A DNA stretch of 64,000 bases from NCBI RefSeq assembly GCF_026341275.1, contig NZ_JAIFZO010000001.1, positions 201,910-265,909 on the forward strand, read 5' to 3'. This document shows positions 18,828 through 28,131 of the stretch, in pieces. This DNA comes from Streptomyces ortus. Lineage in GTDB: Bacteria > Actinomycetota > Actinomycetes > Streptomycetales > Streptomycetaceae. Numbering within the stretch: position 1 is the stretch's first letter; every line of letters starts with the position of its first letter. The notes beneath the pieces were generated by a model. The model was given only the letters and a program-made list of their open reading frames with translations. It ran no database searches and had not been told where the DNA came from. A program made the translations under genes and the position numbers.

Positions 18828-19538
18828 TCACTCCCAGACCACGATGTTGCGCCGCACCGGCACGGACGACGCGTCGGTGGCGAACAGTTCGGGGGAGTGC
18901 GCGCGGATGCGCTCGATGTCGTCGAAGACGGCCCGCAGATGCGTACGCATGGCCGTGCGGGCGAGCGGCACGTCCCCGCCGGCGATCGCGTCGAAGATCT
19001 CCCGGTGCTGGGCGACGAACACGGCCGGCGACACGTTCTCGTGGAGACCGAGGCGGCGGGCCCGGTCCAGGTGGCCCTTGGCGGCGGCGACCGTCGTCCA
19101 GACGTTCCCGTGCCCGCTCAGCCGCATCAGACCCTCGTGGAACGCCTCGTCCAGGTCGAAGAACTCCTCCAGGCCGAGGTCCGCCCGCCGCTGCCGGTCG
19201 AGGTTGTCCCGCAGCTGTGCCACGACCGCGGGGTCCAGCTCGGCGGGCAGATCGTCCAGTGAGGCCAGTTCCACCGCCTCCCGCAGGAACTGGGCGTCGG
19301 CCACCTGACCCGGATCGACCCGGGAGACGAACGATCCGATCTTGGGGAAGACCTGCACCAGCCCCTCCTGGGCCAGCAGGATCAGGCTCTCGCGCACGGG
19401 CGTGCGGCTGACGCCCATCGACGCGGCGAGTTCGTTCTCCGAGAGGGCGGCGCCCGGAGCGAGTTCGAGGGTCAGGACCATCTGGCGCAGTTTCAGATAG
19501 ATGTCGCGCCGGTTCGTCCGCCCGTTCGTTTGAGCCAT
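18828..19538 (-). CDS. GntR family regulator, FadR subfamily
   Basis: A 236-residue regulator. The winged helix-turn-helix covers about residues 12-72 ([20 protein letters not shown], then [16 protein letters not shown]), and the all-helical FCD ligand domain about 80-215, with a metal-type set of conserved residues (D..FH, H..IF, H). FCD regulators of this class, such as UxuR/ExuR-like proteins, respond to sugar acids. The ATG at 19538 diverges from the sugar-acid operon that starts at 19629. A perfect TTGTATACAA-type palindrome lies between them. It most likely represses the operon until a hexonate or uronate intermediate binds. Confidence 0.9.
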   Translation of the reverse strand: MAQTNGRTNRRDIYLKLRQMVLTLELAPGAALSENELAASMGVSRTPVRESLILLAQEGLVQVFPKIGSFVSRVDPGQVADAQFLREAVELASLDDLPAELDPAVVAQLRDNLDRQRRADLGLEEFFDLDEAFHEGLMRLSGHGNVWTTVAAAKGHLDRARRLGLHENVSPAVFVAQHREIFDAIAGGDVPLARTAMRTHLRAVFDDIERIRAHSPELFATDASSVPVRRNIVVWE

Positions 19539-19571
19539 GGGCCCATCGTACGTAGAACCGCGGCACAAGTA

Positions 19572-19605
19572 TTGCCGCACTGCGATACGGATGCTTGTAT
19601 ACAAG
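19572..19605 (+). promoter_or_regulatory. Sugar-acid operon promoter with GntR operator
   Basis: CTTGTATACAAG at 19594-19605 is a perfect 12-bp palindrome of the FadR/GntR operator type. A TTGCCG box (19572-19577) lies 18 bp before TGTATA (19596-19601), so the likely -10 element sits inside the palindrome. Binding of the divergent GntR protein would then block the promoter. Confidence 0.65.
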
Positions 19606-19628
19606 TACTTCACGACCAAGGAGTGCCT

Positions 19629-20837
19629 GTGAGCAGGATCGAGAGCGTCGAGGTGTTCGTCGCCTCCCCCGGCCGGACCTTCGTCACGCTGCGGATCACC
19701 ACCACGGACGGGGTGACCGGCCTCGGCGACGCCACGCTCAACGGCAGGGAACTGGCCGTCGCCGGCTATCTGCGCGACCACCTGGTCCCGCTGCTGATCG
19801 GCAAGGACCCGTCCCGGATCGAGGACATGTGGCAGTACCTCTACAAGGGTGCCTACTGGCGGCGCGGACCCGTCACGATGACCGCCATCGCCGCCGTCGA
19901 CACCGCCCTGTGGGACATCCTGGGCAAGACCGCGGGACTGCCCGTCTACAAGCTGCTCGGCGGCCGGTCCCGCGACGGCGTGCTGGTCTACTCGCACGCC
20001 AGCGGCACCGACGTGCCCTCGCTCCTCGACGACGTCCAGCGCTATCTGGAGCTGGGCTACAAGGCCGTCCGCGCCCAGGCCGCCGTACCCGAGGTCGGAG
20101 GCACGTACGGAGTGCGCAAGGGCAAGGTCTACGAGCCCGCCGCGACCGAGCTGCCCGACGAACAGCCCTGGGACACCGAGGCCTATCTCGACTTCGCCCC
20201 CAGGTATCTGGAAGCGGTGCGCGAACGCTTCGGCTTCGGCTTCCATCTCCTGCACGACGTGCACCACCGACTCACCCCGAACGAGGCGGCCCGGTTCGGC
20301 AAGAGCGTCGAGGCCTCCCGGCTGTTCTGGATGGAGGACCCGACCCCGGCCGAGAACCAGGAGTCGTTCCGGCTGATCCGGCGGCACACCACGACACCGA
20401 TCGCGGTCGGCGAAGTGATGAACTCGATCTGGGACGTCCAGCACCTCATCACCGAGCAGCTCATCGACTACGTACGCACCACCGTCGTCCACGCGGGCGG
20501 CATCACGCATCTGCGCCGGATCTTCGACCTCGCCGCGCTCCACCAGGTGCGCACCGGCTCCCACGGGGCGACCGACCTCTCGCCGGTGAGCATGGCCGCC
20601 GCCGTCCACCTGGACATCGCCGTGCCGAACTTCGGCATCCAGGAGCACATGGGCCACCCCGACGAGACCGCCGAGGTGTTCCGTACGGGGGTGACGTTCG
20701 CCGACGGCATGCTGTACCCCTCCGACGAGCCAGGCCTCGGAGTCGAGTACGACGAGAAGGCGGCCGAGCGCTTCCCCTACCGGCGGCGCTACCTCCCGGT
20801 CGCCCGTCGGCTCGACGGGTCGGTGCACGACTGGTGA
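19629..20837 (+). CDS. manD: D-mannonate dehydratase, ManD/RspA type
   Basis: A 402-residue enolase-superfamily protein of the ManD group, which dehydrates D-mannonate (sometimes D-gluconate) to 2-keto-3-deoxygluconate. Metal-ligand regions are visible as [26 protein letters not shown] and [12 protein letters not shown]. The family stretch VYSHASG and the C-terminal GIQEHMGH also agree, as does the length. The GTG at 19629 has AAGGAG upstream. It is the first gene of a five-gene operon and overlaps the next gene by GTGA. Substrate range within the ManD group cannot be fixed from sequence. Confidence 0.88.
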   Translation: MSRIESVEVFVASPGRTFVTLRITTTDGVTGLGDATLNGRELAVAGYLRDHLVPLLIGKDPSRIEDMWQYLYKGAYWRRGPVTMTAIAAVDTALWDILGKTAGLPVYKLLGGRSRDGVLVYSHASGTDVPSLLDDVQRYLELGYKAVRAQAAVPEVGGTYGVRKGKVYEPAATELPDEQPWDTEAYLDFAPRYLEAVRERFGFGFHLLHDVHHRLTPNEAARFGKSVEASRLFWMEDPTPAENQESFRLIRRHTTTPIAVGEVMNSIWDVQHLITEQLIDYVRTTVVHAGGITHLRRIFDLAALHQVRTGSHGATDLSPVSMAAAVHLDIAVPNFGIQEHMGHPDETAEVFRTGVTFADGMLYPSDEPGLGVEYDEKAAERFPYRRRYLPVARRLDGSVHDW

Positions 20838-22330
20838 GCGCCGACGACCCGCTGGGCCTGGACCGAGGGGCCCTTCCCCGGCTCGCACCCGCACTGCGGC
20901 CCGCCGTCGACCCGGCCGCACTGCGCACCCGTGTCGTCCACTTCGGCCTCGGCGCCTTCCACCGGGCCCACCAGGCCGTGTACACCGAGCAGGCCGCCGC
21001 CCGCTCCGGTGAGCCGTGGGGCATCACCGCGGTCGCGCCCCGCTCGGCCGGGACCGTGCGCGCCCTGCGCGACCAGGACTGTCTGTACTCGCTCACCGAA
21101 CGCCGCCCGGACGGACACCGCACCCGCGTCGTGGGCTCGGTCGTCGGCGCGTTGGCCATGAGCCCGGACGCCGCAGCCGTCGACGCCCTGCTCGCCGATC
21201 CCGAGGTGACGGTCGTGACGCTGACCGTGACGGAGAAGGGCTATCACCGTTCGGCGTCGACCGGCGGTCTCGACCTCACGGCCGGGCCCGTCGCCGCCGA
21301 CCTCGCGGCCGGCCCCGACGGGCCGCTCACCACGGTGGTCGGGCGGCTCGCCGCCGGCCTCGCCGCCCGGATGCGGGCCGGTGCGCCCCCGGTCGCCGTC
21401 GTGTCCTGCGACAACATGGCGGGCAACGGCGCCGCCCTGAGCCGGGCCGTCCACGACTTCGTCCGCGCGTCCGCCTGGCCTGACCGCTCGCGGATCCTGG
21501 ACCGGACGGCCGAAGCCGTCGTCTTCCCCGCGACCGTGGTGGACCGGATCGTGCCCGCCACCGGCGAAGCCGACCTGGCGACGGCCGCCGCCGCGCTCGG
21601 CGTCCGGGACGCGCTCGCCGTGACGGCTGAGCCGTACCGTCAGTGGGTCCTGGAGGACTCCTTCACCGCGGCCCGGCCGCCCTGGGAACTCGACGGTGCC
21701 CTGTTCGTCCCGGATGTGGCGCCCTACCAGCTCACCAAACTGCGGCTGCTGAACGGCGCCCACTCCGCCCTCGCCCACCTCGGCCTGGCCGCGGGCCTCA
21801 CCACGATCGCCGAGACCATGGCGACGGACTGGGGCGAGCGTCTCGTCCGGGCGCTGTGCGCGGAGGTGGCCCCCACGCTCCCCGCGGGCGGCCCAGACCC
21901 CGTCGCCTACGCCGACGATCTCGTCGTACGTTTCCGCAATCCCGCGATGCGTCATCTGCTGCGGCAGATCGGCTCCGACGCGTCGTTGAAGATCACGGAG
22001 CGGTGGCTGCCCGCACTGCGCGAACTGCGCTCCCGCCCCGCGAGAGCGCCGGCCGGCACGGTGACCCCGGTACTGGAACTCGCCCTGGCCGGCTGGGCGC
22101 ACGGCACCCGCCGGACCTCCGGTTCCCGCGCCTCCGCCGGTTCCGTCGCCCCCTGCGATCCCGCCGCCGAGGCGCTCGCCGCCTGCTGGGGGTCCGCGAC
22201 CCGGCCCGCCGAGACGGTACGCGCGCTGCTGCGTGTCCTGGGCGCGACGGATCTGGCGGACGACGACACCCTCACGGCGGCCGTCGCGGACCGCCTCCCC
22301 GCCCTGGACGCCGGACGCGTCGAGATCTAG
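20834..22330 (+). CDS. uxuB: Mannitol dehydrogenase family, fructuronate reductase-like
   Basis: A 498-residue polyol-specific long-chain dehydrogenase. The N-terminal Rossmann motif reads [15 protein letters not shown], and the catalytic motif [16 protein letters not shown] supplies the Lys, Asn and His of this family. The size matches UxuB and mannitol dehydrogenase. UxuB interconverts D-fructuronate and D-mannonate with NAD(H). The ManD neighbour, which consumes mannonate, favours this role over mannitol oxidation. The GTG at 20834 overlaps the stop of manD, so the two are coupled. Confidence 0.83.
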   Translation: MSADDPLGLDRGALPRLAPALRPAVDPAALRTRVVHFGLGAFHRAHQAVYTEQAAARSGEPWGITAVAPRSAGTVRALRDQDCLYSLTERRPDGHRTRVVGSVVGALAMSPDAAAVDALLADPEVTVVTLTVTEKGYHRSASTGGLDLTAGPVAADLAAGPDGPLTTVVGRLAAGLAARMRAGAPPVAVVSCDNMAGNGAALSRAVHDFVRASAWPDRSRILDRTAEAVVFPATVVDRIVPATGEADLATAAAALGVRDALAVTAEPYRQWVLEDSFTAARPPWELDGALFVPDVAPYQLTKLRLLNGAHSALAHLGLAAGLTTIAETMATDWGERLVRALCAEVAPTLPAGGPDPVAYADDLVVRFRNPAMRHLLRQIGSDASLKITERWLPALRELRSRPARAPAGTVTPVLELALAGWAHGTRRTSGSRASAGSVAPCDPAAEALAACWGSATRPAETVRALLRVLGATDLADDDTLTAAVADRLPALDAGRVEI

Positions 22331-22385
22331 CCCCGTACCCGCTCCCGTACCTGCCTTCGTACCCACCCCCGTACCTGCCGCCCGT
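22331..22385. repeat. Degenerate CCGTACC repeats between uxuB and transporter
   Basis: The start of the 94-bp gap has four CGTACC-containing units spaced about 12 bp apart. It resembles other short variable spacers in this genome. No hairpin of note was found, so readthrough into the transporter gene is likely. Confidence 0.55.
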
Positions 22386-22424
22386 CCCCCACAGCTTCCT
22401 CGGTTCCGAACAACGGAGTTCACG

Positions 22425-23819
22425 ATGAAGGACAGCGTCATAGCCGCTCAGCAGACGCCTTCCGCCCAGCGCAGCACCCGCGATCTGACCCGCGCCGCCG
22501 TCTCGGGCTGGCTCGGCACGGCCATGGAGTTCATGGACTTCCAGCTCTACTCGCTGGCCGCCGCGATCGTCTTCAACAAGATCTTCTTCCCGGACGTCAG
22601 CCCGGCCATCGGACTGATCGCCGCGATGGCCACCTACGGCGTCGGATACGTCGCCCGGCTCGCCGGAGCCGTCTACTTCGGGCGGATGGGCGACCGGCTC
22701 GGCCGCAAGAAGGTCCTCTACATCACCATCCTGTTGATGGGCGCCTCCACCACCCTGATCGGCGCCCTGCCCACCTACGCCACCATCGGCATCCTCGCGC
22801 CGATCCTGCTCGTCGCACTGCGGCTGGTGCAGGGCTTCGGCGCGGGCGCCGAGATCGCCGGGGCCACCGTCATGCTGGCCGAGTACGCGCCCGTCAAACG
22901 GCGCGGCCTGATCTCCTCGCTGGTGTCGCTCGGCACGAACTCCGGGACGCTCGCCGCGTCCGGCCTGTGGGCCATCCTGCTCGCCGTGCTCAGCGAGGAC
23001 CAACTGCTCTCCTGGGGATGGCGGTTGCCCTTCCTGCTGAGCTTCGGCCTGATGATCTTCGCGGTCTGGGTGCGCCGCAGCCTCAAGGAGAGCCCGGTCT
23101 TCGAGGAGCGCCCCGACGTCGTCGACGGCGTGGCGCTGGCCCGTGACGAGGTCGAGTCCGTGATCGCCACCGCCGACGAGCACCAGGGCAGCGTGCTGGC
23201 GGCGGGTATTCGGCAGCGCAAGGGCAAGGCGTTCTTCCTCGCGCTGGGCCTGCGCTTCGGCCAGGCGGGCAACTCCGGCCTGATGCAGACGTTCCTCGTC
23301 GGTTACATCGCCACCAACCTCGCGGTCGGCCGGTCCGTACCGACGGACGCGATCGTGTACGGCTCACTGGCGGGCTTCGCCACCGTGCCGCTGATCGGTC
23401 TGCTGGGCGACCGCTTCGGACGCCGCTCGGTCTACCTCGCGCTCTCCGCCCTGACCGTCGTCCTCGCCTTCCCGGTCATGCTCCTGATCACCTCGGGATC
23501 GACCTCGGGCGTGATGCTCGGCATGGTCCTCGGCCTGAACGTCGGAGTCCTCGGACTGTTCTCGCTGGAAAGCGTCACCATGGCCGAACTCTTCGGCTCC
23601 CGCACCCGGTTCACCCAGCTCGCCCTCTCCAAGGAGATCGGCGGCATCCTCGCCACCGCGATCGGCCCGGTCCTCGCGGCCACGCTCACCGCCGTCACCG
23701 ACAGCTGGTGGCCCATCGCCGCCATGCTCATCGTCTACTCGCTCATCACCTTCGTCAGCGCGTACCTCGCGCCCGAGACTCGCGGACGCGACCTGGTCCG
23801 GCTGGAGGACGCCGTATGA
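22425..23819 (+). CDS. MHS family MFS transporter (sugar acid importer candidate)
   Basis: A 464-residue 12-helix transporter of the metabolite:H+ symporter group. The first helix carries SGWLGTAMEFMDFQLYSLAA, loop 2-3 carries GRMGDRLGRKKVLY, and the second-half copy is GDRFGRRSVYL, both MFS signatures. An unusually long hydrophilic central loop (about residues 220-265) separates the halves. MHS proteins import organic acids such as citrate, shikimate or ketoglutarate. In this operon the cargo is probably a hexonate or hexuronate such as L-gulonate. The ATG at 22425 has ACGGAG upstream. It overlaps the next gene by ATGA. Confidence 0.88.
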   Translation: MKDSVIAAQQTPSAQRSTRDLTRAAVSGWLGTAMEFMDFQLYSLAAAIVFNKIFFPDVSPAIGLIAAMATYGVGYVARLAGAVYFGRMGDRLGRKKVLYITILLMGASTTLIGALPTYATIGILAPILLVALRLVQGFGAGAEIAGATVMLAEYAPVKRRGLISSLVSLGTNSGTLAASGLWAILLAVLSEDQLLSWGWRLPFLLSFGLMIFAVWVRRSLKESPVFEERPDVVDGVALARDEVESVIATADEHQGSVLAAGIRQRKGKAFFLALGLRFGQAGNSGLMQTFLVGYIATNLAVGRSVPTDAIVYGSLAGFATVPLIGLLGDRFGRRSVYLALSALTVVLAFPVMLLITSGSTSGVMLGMVLGLNVGVLGLFSLESVTMAELFGSRTRFTQLALSKEIGGILATAIGPVLAATLTAVTDSWWPIAAMLIVYSLITFVSAYLAPETRGRDLVRLEDAV

Positions 23820-24868
23820 GGACGCTCACCCCCTGGATGAGGGCGGTCGTGGTGCACGGTCCCGACGATGTACGCGTCGACGAGCGGGCCCGGCCCGTGC
23901 CCGCCGCGGGCGAGGTGCTGCTGGCCGTTGAGTGGGGCGGCATCTGCGGATCCGACATCGCGTACTGGAAGAAGGGGGCCTCCGGCACCGCCTCGCTCGC
24001 GCATCCGCTGGTCCTCGGGCACGAGTTCGCCGGCCGGATCGCCGCACTCGGCGACGGAGTCACCGGTCTCGACGTGGGGCGTGCGGTCACCGTCCACCCT
24101 GCCCGGCCGGTCGGCGACGGCGTCCTGCCCGAACGGCTGGCCGGCCGGACGAACCTCTACCCGCGCGTCCGCTACTTCGGCTCGGCGGCCTTCGACCCGC
24201 ACACCGACGGCGGGTTCAGCGAGTACCGCACGGTCCACGCGGACCAGATCCGGCCGCTGCCGCCCGGCGTGAGCACCGAACAGGGCGCCCTCGCCGAGCC
24301 GTTGGCCGTCGCGCTGCACGCCGTCGGCCGGGCCCCGGAGCTGCGCGGCCGTACGGTCCTGGTCAACGGCTGCGGTCCGATCGGCTCCCTGGTCGCCGCC
24401 GCCGCCCGGTACCGCGGGGCGGGGCGGGTGATCGCCGCGGACCTGTCGCCGTCCTCGCTCTCCGTCGCCCGCGCCATGGGCGCCGACGAGATCCGCGACC
24501 TCTCCGCGGGCGAAGGGCTGCCCGAGGACGTGGACGTGGTCTTCGAGGCGTCCGGCGCCCCGGCCGCGCTCGGCCCGGTCCTGCGGGCTACCGCCCGCGG
24601 CGGCACCCTCGTCCAGGTCGGCAACCTGCCCGGTACGGCCGCGCCGGCGGCCCTCGGTGACCTGGTGACCCGGGAGATCACGTGGATCGGCTCGTACCGC
24701 TTCGTCGAGGAGATCGACGACGCGCTGCGCGCACTCGGGGACGGGCTGGACGTCACGCCGCTGATCACCCACCGCTTCCCGCTGGAACGGGCCGGGGAGG
24801 CGCTCGCCGTCGCCGCCGACCCGACCGCCGGAAGCAGCAAGGTCATGCTGCGGCTGCACGCCGACTGA
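23816..24868 (+). CDS. Zinc dehydrogenase, L-idonate/L-gulonate 5-dehydrogenase-like
   Basis: A 350-residue medium-chain zinc dehydrogenase. GGICGSDIAYWKKGASG and HPLVLGHEFAGRI carry catalytic-zinc residues and match L-idonate 5-dehydrogenases. The structural-zinc Cys cluster is missing, as in that subgroup. The cofactor motif is VNGCGPIGSL. In this operon, oxidation of L-gulonate at C5 would give D-fructuronate, the substrate of the UxuB-like neighbour. L-idonate to 5-ketogluconate is the alternative. The ATG at 23816 overlaps the transporter stop by 4 bp. Confidence 0.85.
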   Translation: MRTLTPWMRAVVVHGPDDVRVDERARPVPAAGEVLLAVEWGGICGSDIAYWKKGASGTASLAHPLVLGHEFAGRIAALGDGVTGLDVGRAVTVHPARPVGDGVLPERLAGRTNLYPRVRYFGSAAFDPHTDGGFSEYRTVHADQIRPLPPGVSTEQGALAEPLAVALHAVGRAPELRGRTVLVNGCGPIGSLVAAAARYRGAGRVIAADLSPSSLSVARAMGADEIRDLSAGEGLPEDVDVVFEASGAPAALGPVLRATARGGTLVQVGNLPGTAAPAALGDLVTREITWIGSYRFVEEIDDALRALGDGLDVTPLITHRFPLERAGEALAVAADPTAGSSKVMLRLHAD

Positions 24869-24919
24869 AGCGTGGGCGCCGATCGTCACACCAGCTCTGA
24901 CAGTTCTTTGGAGAAGCCC

Positions 24920-25963
24920 GTGCCCCTGCCGCCCCCTCCCCGCGCCGCCGACGGTCATGAACGGACGGCCGACGTCGTGTGCGTCGGCGAGACGATGGCC
25001 GTGCTCGGTCCGCCGGACGGCGGCCCGCTCGCCGAGCAGTCCCTGCTGAGCATGGCCGTCGGCGGTGCCGAGTCCAACGTCGCCTGCGCACTCGCCGGAC
25101 TCGGACGCCGGGCCGCCTGGCTGAGCCGGCTGGGCGACGACCCCTTCGGCCGACGCATCCTGGCCGAACTGACCGCGCGCGGCGTGGACGTGAGCGCCGT
25201 GGAGACCGATCCGGAGCGCCCGACCGGCGTCTACTTCAAGGACCCGGCGCCGGACTCCGGCGTCGGCCACACCCGTACGTACTACTACCGACGCGGGTCC
25301 GCGGCGTCCGCGATGGGTCCGGAGCTGGCCCGGCATCCCGCGCTCCGCAGAGCCCGGATCCTGCACCTGTCGGGGGTCGCCGCGGCCCTCTCCGACAGCT
25401 GCGCGCGCCTGCTGGAGACGCTGCTCGTCCGACGGGAGCACGGTGCCACGTCCGGACCGCTCGTCTCCTTCGACGTGAACCACCGCCCCGCCCTCTGGCG
25501 CCGCGCGGGTCACGACGGCACGGACGCCGCCCGCGCTCTGCTGGCGCTCGCCCGCGCCGCGGACATCGTGTTCGTCGGCCGCGACGAGGCCGAGGAGCTG
25601 TGGGGCACCGCCCGTCCGGACGACATCGCGCACCTGCTCGCAACCGCGCCCGCACCCGCCGTCGTCGTCGTCAAGGACGCCGAGCACGGAGCGACCTCGT
25701 ACGCCGGCGGTCTGCGGACGTTCGTGCCCTCGCTGCCCACCAAGGTGGTCGAACCGGTCGGTGCGGGCGACGCGTTCGCGGCCGGCTACCTGACGGGAGT
25801 GCTGGAGGACCGCGACGAAGGCTCCCGGCTGCGCCTCGGCCACCTCGCGGCCGCCGCCGCGCTGCGCACCAGGGACGACGTGCCCGTCATGCCCTCGCGT
25901 ACGGAGACCGACCGCTGCCTCATCCTGGACGAGGGCACCTGGGCCGCCACGGCACGCCGCTGA
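24920..25963 (+). CDS. kdgK: PfkB family kinase, probable 2-keto-3-deoxygluconate kinase
   Basis: A 347-residue ribokinase-like sugar kinase. The N-terminal VCVGETMAVLGPPDGG and GGAESNVACALAGLG, the middle TRTYYYRRGSAASAMGPE (KDG kinases bind the substrate with this Tyr/Arg segment) and the C-terminal VEPVGAGDAFAAGYLTG with the catalytic Asp are all present. It would phosphorylate KDG, the ManD product, to KDPG. The GTG at 24920 was chosen for the GGAGAA ribosome site. It is the last gene of the operon. A KDPG aldolase is not in the window and is presumably encoded elsewhere. Confidence 0.87.
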   Translation: MPLPPPPRAADGHERTADVVCVGETMAVLGPPDGGPLAEQSLLSMAVGGAESNVACALAGLGRRAAWLSRLGDDPFGRRILAELTARGVDVSAVETDPERPTGVYFKDPAPDSGVGHTRTYYYRRGSAASAMGPELARHPALRRARILHLSGVAAALSDSCARLLETLLVRREHGATSGPLVSFDVNHRPALWRRAGHDGTDAARALLALARAADIVFVGRDEAEELWGTARPDDIAHLLATAPAPAVVVVKDAEHGATSYAGGLRTFVPSLPTKVVEPVGAGDAFAAGYLTGVLEDRDEGSRLRLGHLAAAAALRTRDDVPVMPSRTETDRCLILDEGTWAATARR

Positions 25964-26186
25964 GAGCCTGTGTCATGTCCCCGGCCGGGCGCGGCGACAG
26001 GGCGGGCGGTGCGCCGGGACCGGGCACAAGACGGCATTCGAGCCAACGAGTGGCCGAACACGGTGTGTTGGGGGCCGGTGTCGCACACGGGCCGAGACGT
26101 GAGGAATAACGTGGGCGCCCACGACCGGCGTTCGACGGTTCCGTGGTCCGCTTACCACCCACGCACACGTACGCACAGGAGCGTCC

Positions 26187-27002
26187 ATGACTGACGAGGC
26201 AGAGAACTCCGGACCTGCGGGACTCCGCAAGATCGACACCTCCGTGCCGCAGTCGGCCCGGATCTGGAACTACTGGCTGGGCGGCAAGGACAACTACGAG
26301 GTCGACCGGTTGGCCGGCGACGCGTTCCGCGCGGTCTTCCCCGGTATCGAGACCGGCGCGCGTGCCGCCCGGTACTTCCTCGCCCGCGCGGTCCGTCAGC
26401 TGGCCGCCGAGGAGGGCATCCGGCAGTTCCTGGACGTCGGCACCGGACTGCCCAACGTGGACAACACCCACCAGATCGCCCAGCGGGTGGCGCCCGAGAG
26501 CCGCATCGTCTACGTCGACAACGACCAACTGGTGCTGGCACACGCCCGCGCGCTGCTCACCAGCACACCGGAAGGTGTCACCAACTACGTCGACGCCGAT
26601 CTGCGCGACCCCCGCACGATCGTGCGGGAAGCCGCGAAGACGCTCGACTTCGACCAGCCGGTCGCCCTCATGCTGATGGGCATCCTGGGACACATCGAGG
26701 ACTACGACGAGGCGCGCTCGATCGTGCGGCAGCTGGTGGACGCGCTGCCGTCCGGCAGCTACCTCGTGCAGTACGACAGCACCGACACCAGCAAGGAGTA
26801 CGTCGAGGCCATCCAGCAGTACAACGAGGGCGGTTCGATCCCGTATATCCTGCGCAGCCCGAAGCAGATCGAGGGCTTCTTCGAGGGGCTGGAGCTGCTC
26901 GAACCGGGTGTGGCGTCGTGCTCGCGCTGGCGTCCCGACACCGAGGCCCTGGGGCTGCCCGCCGAGGTGCACCAGTACGGCGGTGTCGCCCTCAAGCGCT
27001 GA
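26187..27002 (+). CDS. SAM-dependent methyltransferase, DUF574 (SAV2177-like)
   Basis: A 271-residue protein of the actinobacterial DUF574/Methyltransf_19 family, recognised by SARIWNYWLGGKDNYEVDR near the N-terminus. The SAM-binding part is LDVGTGLPNVDNTHQIAQ, with the acidic YVDNDQLVLAHA after beta-2. The family is abundant in Streptomyces and of unknown substrate. The ATG at 26187 has CAGGAG upstream. It converges on the Scr1-type regulator with only 15 bp between stops. Confidence 0.9.
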   Translation: MTDEAENSGPAGLRKIDTSVPQSARIWNYWLGGKDNYEVDRLAGDAFRAVFPGIETGARAARYFLARAVRQLAAEEGIRQFLDVGTGLPNVDNTHQIAQRVAPESRIVYVDNDQLVLAHARALLTSTPEGVTNYVDADLRDPRTIVREAAKTLDFDQPVALMLMGILGHIEDYDEARSIVRQLVDALPSGSYLVQYDSTDTSKEYVEAIQQYNEGGSIPYILRSPKQIEGFFEGLELLEPGVASCSRWRPDTEALGLPAEVHQYGGVALKR

Positions 27003-27017
27003 GGCCGCCCCAGCTGG

Positions 27018-27938
27018 TCAGGTCTCCTGGAGGATGCGGTGGAGGATCGTGGGCGTCTCCTCCGGCGGCTCGGCTTCGAGGCCCAGGCGGTTCAGGACAT
27101 CCCAGTAGCGCTCGATGTCCGCCTGCTTGTCGGGATACAGGGCGGTGGCCAGCTGTTCGAGGCAGACCACGTCGGGCAGTTGGCCGCCGGGCAGCCGCAC
27201 GAGGGTGACCGGACCGGCCTCCGCCGCGTAACCGCCTGCGGTGAACGGGATGACCTGGACGGAGACCTGGGGAAGCCGGCAGACCTCGATGAGATGCGCG
27301 AGCTGGGCGCGCATCGTGTCGACGCCGCCCACCGGGCGCCTCAGTGCGGCCTCGTCGATGACGGCCCACAGCTGGGCGGGCGGCTTCCGGCGCAGCACCC
27401 GCCGGCGCTCCATGCGCAGGGTGACGCGCCGCTCGATCTCCTGCGCGCCGGCGCCCGGGTGGGCGAGGCGGAGGGAGGCGCGCGCGTAGGCGGGGGTCTG
27501 CAGGAGGGCGGGCACGCGCTGCACCTCGAAGCAGCGGATGACGCTCGCCGCCTGTTCGGCGCCGAGGCAGGTCTGCATCCACGGGGGCACCACATCGCTG
27601 TAGTACTGCCACCAGGCGGGGGCGTTGGCCTCTTCGGCCAGCGCCAGCAAGGTGGCGCGCTCGGCCTCGTCCGTGACTCCGTAGTGCGTGAGCAGATCGG
27701 CCACGTCACGGAGTTTGCACCCGTGCCGGCCGGCTTCCAGACGGCTGATCTTGGACCGGGAGGCGCGGATGACATCCCCCGCGGCCTCGCGGGAGATCCC
27801 CTTCTCCTCCCGCAGCGCGCGCAGCCGTGCGCCCAGTACCAGACGTGGCAGCACGGGACCGGCCGACTGGCCGTCCGGGACTCTGCGGTCGAAGACCTCA
27901 CTGTCGATCGGTGAACCAACGGCGTCTGCGGTGCCCAT
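27018..27938 (-). CDS. XRE regulator with DUF5753 (Scr1 family)
   Basis: A 306-residue regulator. An XRE helix-turn-helix spans about residues 35-95 (LGARLRALREEKGISREAAG, SRSKISRLEAGRHG). The DUF5753 domain fills about residues 105-285, with the conserved AWWQYYSDVVPPWMQTCLGAE region and IPFTAGGYAAEAGPVTLVRL. Such proteins often pair with DUF397 partners, but none was seen next to it. The ATG at 27938 has no close divergent gene, so its targets are unknown. Confidence 0.88.
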   Translation of the reverse strand: MGTADAVGSPIDSEVFDRRVPDGQSAGPVLPRLVLGARLRALREEKGISREAAGDVIRASRSKISRLEAGRHGCKLRDVADLLTHYGVTDEAERATLLALAEEANAPAWWQYYSDVVPPWMQTCLGAEQAASVIRCFEVQRVPALLQTPAYARASLRLAHPGAGAQEIERRVTLRMERRRVLRRKPPAQLWAVIDEAALRRPVGGVDTMRAQLAHLIEVCRLPQVSVQVIPFTAGGYAAEAGPVTLVRLPGGQLPDVVCLEQLATALYPDKQADIERYWDVLNRLGLEAEPPEETPTILHRILQET

Positions 27939-28131
27939 GGGCGGTCTCCCTGCGGTGTACGCACCTCTGCGCGCATCCGAACACTGTGCCCCGCCATCCT
28001 AGGGGCTGTCCTGTACATGATCTTGAACGCGCCGACATGCCCCTGGACGCCACAGGCCCCCGCACCGTTCCCCGGGCTGAAGTCGGGGTCGGGCGCAAGG
28101 GCCTGGGGGCGGGGCGGATCGACGGGCGGGG

